A DNA stretch of 64,000 nt from positions 1-64,000 of the forward strand of contig NZ_FQZF01000023.1 of the NCBI RefSeq assembly GCF_900141905.1. The letters are read 5' to 3'. A program made the position numbers and the translations under genes. The notes under the pieces were generated by a model, which was given only the letters and a program-made list of their open reading frames with translations, had not been told where the DNA came from and did not search any database. Shown piece by piece: positions 60,927 to 64,000 of the stretch. This stretch comes from Muricoccus roseus (GTDB lineage Bacteria > Pseudomonadota > Alphaproteobacteria > Acetobacterales > Acetobacteraceae). Each line of letters opens with the position of its first letter. Position 1 is the first letter of the stretch.

Positions 60927-62234
60927 CTACTCCGCCGCCACCATCTCCGGCCGCGCCTCCGGCATCTCCGGCCCCATCCCGTGCCGGTGCAGCCAGGACA
61001 TGACGTGGTACACCGCCTTGAAGGACAGGATCGGAACGATCGCCCGCGGGTCCCCGAAGCGCCCGCCCGCCAGGTTCCCCGCCAGCATGTTGATGATGCC
61101 GTCCCGCATCCACAGCGTGTTCTTGGGGGACATGAACAGGCTGCGCATCACCGGGTCGTTGATCCGGTAGATCAGCCAGCCGATGCGGTCCATCGCCCGC
61201 GCCAGCTCCTTGTTCACCGCCCGGCAGGCCGCCGCCCCCCGCAGGGGGTCCCGCAGCCACCGGTCCGCGGCCTCCGCCCCCAGCTCCCCCGCCGTCATCG
61301 CCATCAGCACGCCGGTCGAGAACATCGGGTCCACGAAGCCGAAGGCATCCCCGATCATCAGGTAGCCCTCCCCGGAACCCGAGGTCGCGCGGTAGGAGTA
61401 GTTAGCCGTGGAATAGATGTCGGAGACGATCTCGGCATTCCGCGTCCGCGCCGAAACCGTCGGGCTGCTCGCGATCCGCGCCAGGAACAGCTCCTTCGCG
61501 CTCCCCTTCCGCCCCTTCCAGGCAGACTGGTTCCCCACGAAGCCCACGCTCATCACGTCGCCCGGCAGGGGGATCAGCCAGAACCAGCCATCCTCGGCCA
61601 GATGGATGGAGATGTAGCCGTCCAGCTCCCCCTCGCGCCGCTCCACGCCCGTGAAATGCGCGTACATCGCCGCGGTGTTGTTGTACTTGTTGCTCTCCTT
61701 CAGCCGCAGCTTCCCGGCCAGGAAGGTGTCCCGGCCCGAGGCATCGAGCACGAAGCGCGGCCGGAAGGTCAGGTCCACCCCCTCCTTCGTCCGTGCCGTC
61801 ACCATCGCCCTCTCCCCCCGCGCGCCGAAGGCGATGTCGGTCACCCGCGTCTCCTCCAGCGCCGTGGCGCCGAGCCGGGCCGCGTTGGCGAAGAGCGCCG
61901 CATCGAAATCCGAACGCCGCACCTGCCAGGAAAAGGTCCGCGCCTTGTTCAGCGCATGGGCGAAGGGAAAGGGGCAGGAACGCCCCGTCCGGTCCGAGAC
62001 GAACTCGGCCCCCGGCTTGTGCACCCCCATCTCCCGCACGGCCTCGAGCATGCCGAGCCGCTCCAGGATATCGAGGTTCCGGGGCAACAGGCTCTCGCCG
62101 ATATGGAAGCGCGGATGCGCCTCCTTCTCCACCAGCACCACGTCCCGCCCGGCCTTGGCCAGCAGGGCCGCCGCGGTCGATCCCGCCGGCCCGCCGCCGA
62201 CGACGAGGACATCGGGTGTCGCGCTCTGTTCCAT
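60927..62234 (-). CDS. FAD-dependent halogenase-like flavoprotein
   Basis: 435 residues. The FAD-binding motif is VLVVGGGPAGSTAAALLAKA (GGGPAG at 13-18). It is followed by FHIGESLLPRNLDILERLGM, HKPGAEFVSDRTG (Lys 73 near the position of the catalytic lysine of flavin halogenases), the halogenase-type WxWxIP as WFWLIP (217-222), and GDAFGFVDPMFSTGVLMAMT. It could be a flavin-dependent halogenase or a related monooxygenase/reductase. No flavin reductase or biosynthetic cluster is adjacent, which weakens a halogenase call. It is divergent from azlC across a 12-bp tandem repeat. Confidence 0.8.
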   Translation of the reverse strand: MEQSATPDVLVVGGGPAGSTAAALLAKAGRDVVLVEKEAHPRFHIGESLLPRNLDILERLGMLEAVREMGVHKPGAEFVSDRTGRSCPFPFAHALNKARTFSWQVRRSDFDAALFANAARLGATALEETRVTDIAFGARGERAMVTARTKEGVDLTFRPRFVLDASGRDTFLAGKLRLKESNKYNNTAAMYAHFTGVERREGELDGYISIHLAEDGWFWLIPLPGDVMSVGFVGNQSAWKGRKGSAKELFLARIASSPTVSARTRNAEIVSDIYSTANYSYRATSGSGEGYLMIGDAFGFVDPMFSTGVLMAMTAGELGAEAADRWLRDPLRGAAACRAVNKELARAMDRIGWLIYRINDPVMRSLFMSPKNTLWMRDGIINMLAGNLAGGRFGDPRAIVPILSFKAVYHVMSWLHRHGMGPEMPEARPEMVAAE

Positions 62235-62300
62235 GGGCCGAAGATTTCCGCGCCCCGCCCCGCCGGGTCAAGCGCCGCGCGCCAGGCCCGCCCCTCGTGC

Positions 62301-62324
62301 CGCCCCCTGGGTCGCCCCCTGGGT
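62301..62324. repeat. 12-bp tandem repeat between divergent genes
   Basis: CGCCCCCTGGGT repeated twice (62301-62312, 62313-62324) plus a partial third copy, in the 124-bp gap between the halogenase-like gene and azlC. Its complement contains CCCAGGGGGCG, nearly the same unit as in the oxoprolinase gene start. Confidence 0.7.
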
Positions 62325-62358
62325 CGCCCCCGCCGCCGCGCCATGGCAGGCTCGCCCC

Positions 62359-63042
62359 ATGCACCCCGCCTTCCGCCAGGGGGCGCGCGAGTCCCTCGGC
62401 GCCCACACCCTCGCCATGGCCGCCACCTTCATCGCCTTCGGCGCCGCCGTGCACGCGGCGGGCTTCGGCCTCGGCTGGGGCCTCGCCTCCTCGGCCGGGG
62501 TCTATGGCATGGCGGGCCAGATGGTCCTGCTCGGCACGTCGGGAGCCCAGCCCGGCGCCGCCACGGCGGCGGTCGCGGGCGCCGTCATGGCCAATGCCCG
62601 CTTCCTCCCCATGGCGGCGGCCCTCGCCCCCCTGGTGCGCGGCCCCCTCGCCCCCCTCTGCGTCCCCTTCGTCGCCATCACCCCCTGGGCCGCCGCCATG
62701 CGCCGCCTCCCCGCCACCCCCGCGCCGGACCGCGCGCCCTGGTTCCTCGGCTTCGCCCTCTCCGCCTGGACCACCGGCCTCCTCACCACCGCCCTCGGCT
62801 ACGCGCTCGCAGGCCACCTCTCCCCCGCCGTGCTCCGCCTGCTGCTGATGGTGAACGTGCTCTACTTCGGCCTGATGATCGCGGCCGGCATGTCCCGCGG
62901 CGGCCCCTGGCGGGCTTCCCTCGGCGGAGCGCTGGCCGCCCCCCTCGCCTTCCTCCTCCCCGCGGGGGTCCCGCCGGCCTGGGGCATCCTCGGTGCCGCC
63001 CTCATCGGCGGCACCGCCGCCTTCCTGCTGCGCCACAGATGA
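62359..63042 (+). CDS. azlC: AzlC-family branched-chain amino acid exporter subunit
   Basis: 227 residues, about six to seven membrane helices. MHPAFRQGARESLGAHTLAM, VYGMAGQMVLLGTSGAQPGA, GAVMANARFLPMAAAL (family motif NxRhxPM) and TTALGYALAGHL fit AzlC. With AzlD it exports branched-chain amino acids or related compounds across the inner membrane. Its stop overlaps the azlD start by 4 bp (ATGA). Confidence 0.88.
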   Translation: MHPAFRQGARESLGAHTLAMAATFIAFGAAVHAAGFGLGWGLASSAGVYGMAGQMVLLGTSGAQPGAATAAVAGAVMANARFLPMAAALAPLVRGPLAPLCVPFVAITPWAAAMRRLPATPAPDRAPWFLGFALSAWTTGLLTTALGYALAGHLSPAVLRLLLMVNVLYFGLMIAAGMSRGGPWRASLGGALAAPLAFLLPAGVPPAWGILGAALIGGTAAFLLRHR

Positions 63043-63350
63043 GCGAGGGCTGGTTCCCCCTGCTGGCCGCCATCGCGGCCATGACCCTGCTGCGCGGCCT
63101 CGGCATGGCCCTCGCCTGGCGCCTGCCGCCAGGCCACCCCGCCATCGCCTGGGCCGCCGCCGTCAGCGAGGCCGCCCTCTCCGCCTGGGTCGTCCTCGCC
63201 CTCCTCTCCCCCGGCCCCTGGCCCCTCGCCGCCCGCCTCGCCGGCGCCGCCATCGCCCTCGCCACCTTCATGGCCACCGGGCGCCGCCTCCTCCCCGGCC
63301 TCGCCACCGGCCTTCTCGCCATCTGGGTCGTCGACGCGCTGCTGCGCTGA
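63039..63350 (+). CDS. azlD: AzlD-family exporter subunit
   Basis: 103 residues with three to four membrane helices: MSEGWFPLLAAIAAMTLLRG, PPGHPAIAWAAAVSEAALSA, LAGAAIALATFMATGRRLLP and LLAIWVVDALL. Small partner of AzlC; the coupling ATGA overlap and the family size of about 100 residues support it. It ends 14 bp before the convergent DUF2239 gene. Confidence 0.85.
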   Translation: MSEGWFPLLAAIAAMTLLRGLGMALAWRLPPGHPAIAWAAAVSEAALSAWVVLALLSPGPWPLAARLAGAAIALATFMATGRRLLPGLATGLLAIWVVDALLR

Positions 63351-63364
63351 CGGCCGCCTTCCGT

Positions 63365-63964
63365 TCAGCCCGGCACCGCCTCCTCGCCCGCGCGCAGAAA
63401 GCGGAACAGCTCGTCCCGGACATCCGGCGGCCATGCCCGAACGCAGTCCCTCAGCCGGTCCTTGTCCCGCGCGAACAGAGCCCGCGCGGCGTCCTCAAAG
63501 CCGGGCAGGTCGCCCGCGATGGCCGAGATGAAGCGGTAGGCAGCCTCGACACGCCTCCTGGCACCCCCCACCTCGTCGTCGCGCTTGCGCGCGGCCTCCA
63601 CCAGCTTCCGCAGGGCCACCGAGGCACCGCCGGGCTGGCTGGCCAGCCATTCCCAATGGCGTGGCAGCAGCGTGACCTCGCGGGCGACCACCCCCAGCCT
63701 GGGGCGCCCCCTCCTCGATGCGGGCGCCTCCGCGGGCGCGTACCGGGCAGCGATCTCCGCTTCACTCCCGCGAAGATCGAGATCCCTGACCGCGCCGGTC
63801 GCCTGGTCGAACACCAGCACCGCCCCCTGCCCGCCGCGCTCCAGCGCGCGCTTCGCCGCGACCGCAGCCTCCGCCAGGGACCCGGCCGCGAGGCGCGCCA
63901 GCCCATCGAAGGCCACGAAGGGGCCCGCCCCGATCTGTTCCATCTCATCCGCCATATCGACCAT
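63365..63964 (-). CDS. DUF2239 family protein
   Basis: 199 residues: GPFVAFDGLARLAAGSLAEA, VLVFDQATGAVRDLDLRG, GRPRLGVVAREVTLLPRHWE, WLASQPGGASVALRKLVEAA and EAAYRFISAIAGDLPGFEDA match DUF2239, a family of unknown function. ATG 63964 (MVDMADEMEQIG) is used; ATG 63955 is an alternative. A promoter with a palindrome lies directly upstream, close to the window edge, so the transcript leader is short and the regulation probably direct. No partner gene is visible. Confidence 0.8.
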   Translation of the reverse strand: MVDMADEMEQIGAGPFVAFDGLARLAAGSLAEAAVAAKRALERGGQGAVLVFDQATGAVRDLDLRGSEAEIAARYAPAEAPASRRGRPRLGVVAREVTLLPRHWEWLASQPGGASVALRKLVEAARKRDDEVGGARRRVEAAYRFISAIAGDLPGFEDAARALFARDKDRLRDCVRAWPPDVRDELFRFLRAGEEAVPG

Positions 63965-63969
63965 GAGCC

Positions 63970-63997
63970 TATTTACCCGGGTACAATTCCAAGTCAA
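63970..63997 (-). promoter_or_regulatory. Promoter of the DUF2239 gene with palindrome TACCCGGGTA
   Basis: On the minus strand TTGACT (63992-63997), 16 bp, then TAAATA (63970-63975) makes a good sigma-70-type promoter. The perfect palindrome TACCCGGGTA (63974-63983) overlaps the spacer and the -10 box, where a repressor would block polymerase. The -10 box ends 6 bp before ATG 63964, so either the transcript is leaderless or the start is 63955. Confidence 0.65.
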
Positions 63998-64000
63998 TAA

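Overview
The window is very GC-rich (GC3-biased codon use throughout) and reads as chromosomal DNA of an alphaproteobacterium, most likely Acetobacteraceae of the Roseomonas type. The signs are a ChvG/ChvI two-component pair with pckA close by, alphaproteobacterial families (DUF6502, DUF4170, Rap1a-type exported protein, a HisKA_2-type kinase), a cyanide-insensitive-type bd oxidase, and five separate Bug/TctC periplasmic solute receptors without any TctA/TctB permease. The taxonomic call is inference from gene content. I saw no rRNA, tRNA or CRISPR array.

Layout. 1-750: the end of an IS21-family element (start of istA) inserted into a capsule-export (SLBB) gene, whose 3' part survives. 0.9-6.7 kb: small membrane protein, ABC exporter, metallophosphoesterase, a DUF6502-DUF5666 pair, and a divergent sensor kinase sharing a promoter with strong palindromes. 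6.7-17 kb: N-heterocycle/amide catabolism (dihydropyrimidinase-like hydrolase, fused 5-oxoprolinase/hydantoinase, MBL hydrolase, guanine deaminase) with two TctC receptors. 17-27.5 kb: PhyH dioxygenase, pckA, another TctC, DUF3237 and PPOX-like genes, chvI, a small exported protein, chvG, tonB, hslV. 27.5-43.8 kb: a large carboxylate/CoA catabolic block. It holds two acyl-CoA dehydrogenases, an NDP-forming acyl-CoA synthetase, two family III CoA-transferases, an enoyl-CoA hydratase, a CMD protein, a GST, a GntR/UTRA regulator, a D-2-hydroxyacid dehydrogenase, both subunits of a class I fumarase/tartrate dehydratase, two alpha/beta hydrolases and two TctC receptors. 43.8-48.3 kb: UdgX-type uracil-DNA glycosylase and its usual radical-SAM partner, separated by two exported-protein genes on the other strand, then DUF4170. 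48.3-54.4 kb: an RTX/serralysin-like protease with DUF4214 tail, a bd-type oxidase operon with a tiny accessory subunit, a decayed DUF983 gene, an ACT protein. 54.7-64 kb: MscS channel, trypsin-like protease, chemoreceptor, halogenase-like flavoprotein, AzlCD exporter and DUF2239.

The most unusual non-coding feature is a roughly 240-bp interspersed element made of four consecutive hairpins. It is present as three near-complete copies and one partial copy, and every copy sits between the 3' ends of convergent genes. A second recurring theme is 12-bp tandem repeats at or near gene starts: three code for 4-residue repeats at N-termini and one lies in an intergenic region. Gene starts were adjusted from the longest open frames where a Shine-Dalgarno sequence, a family N-terminus or a 4-bp start/stop overlap pointed to a shorter form.
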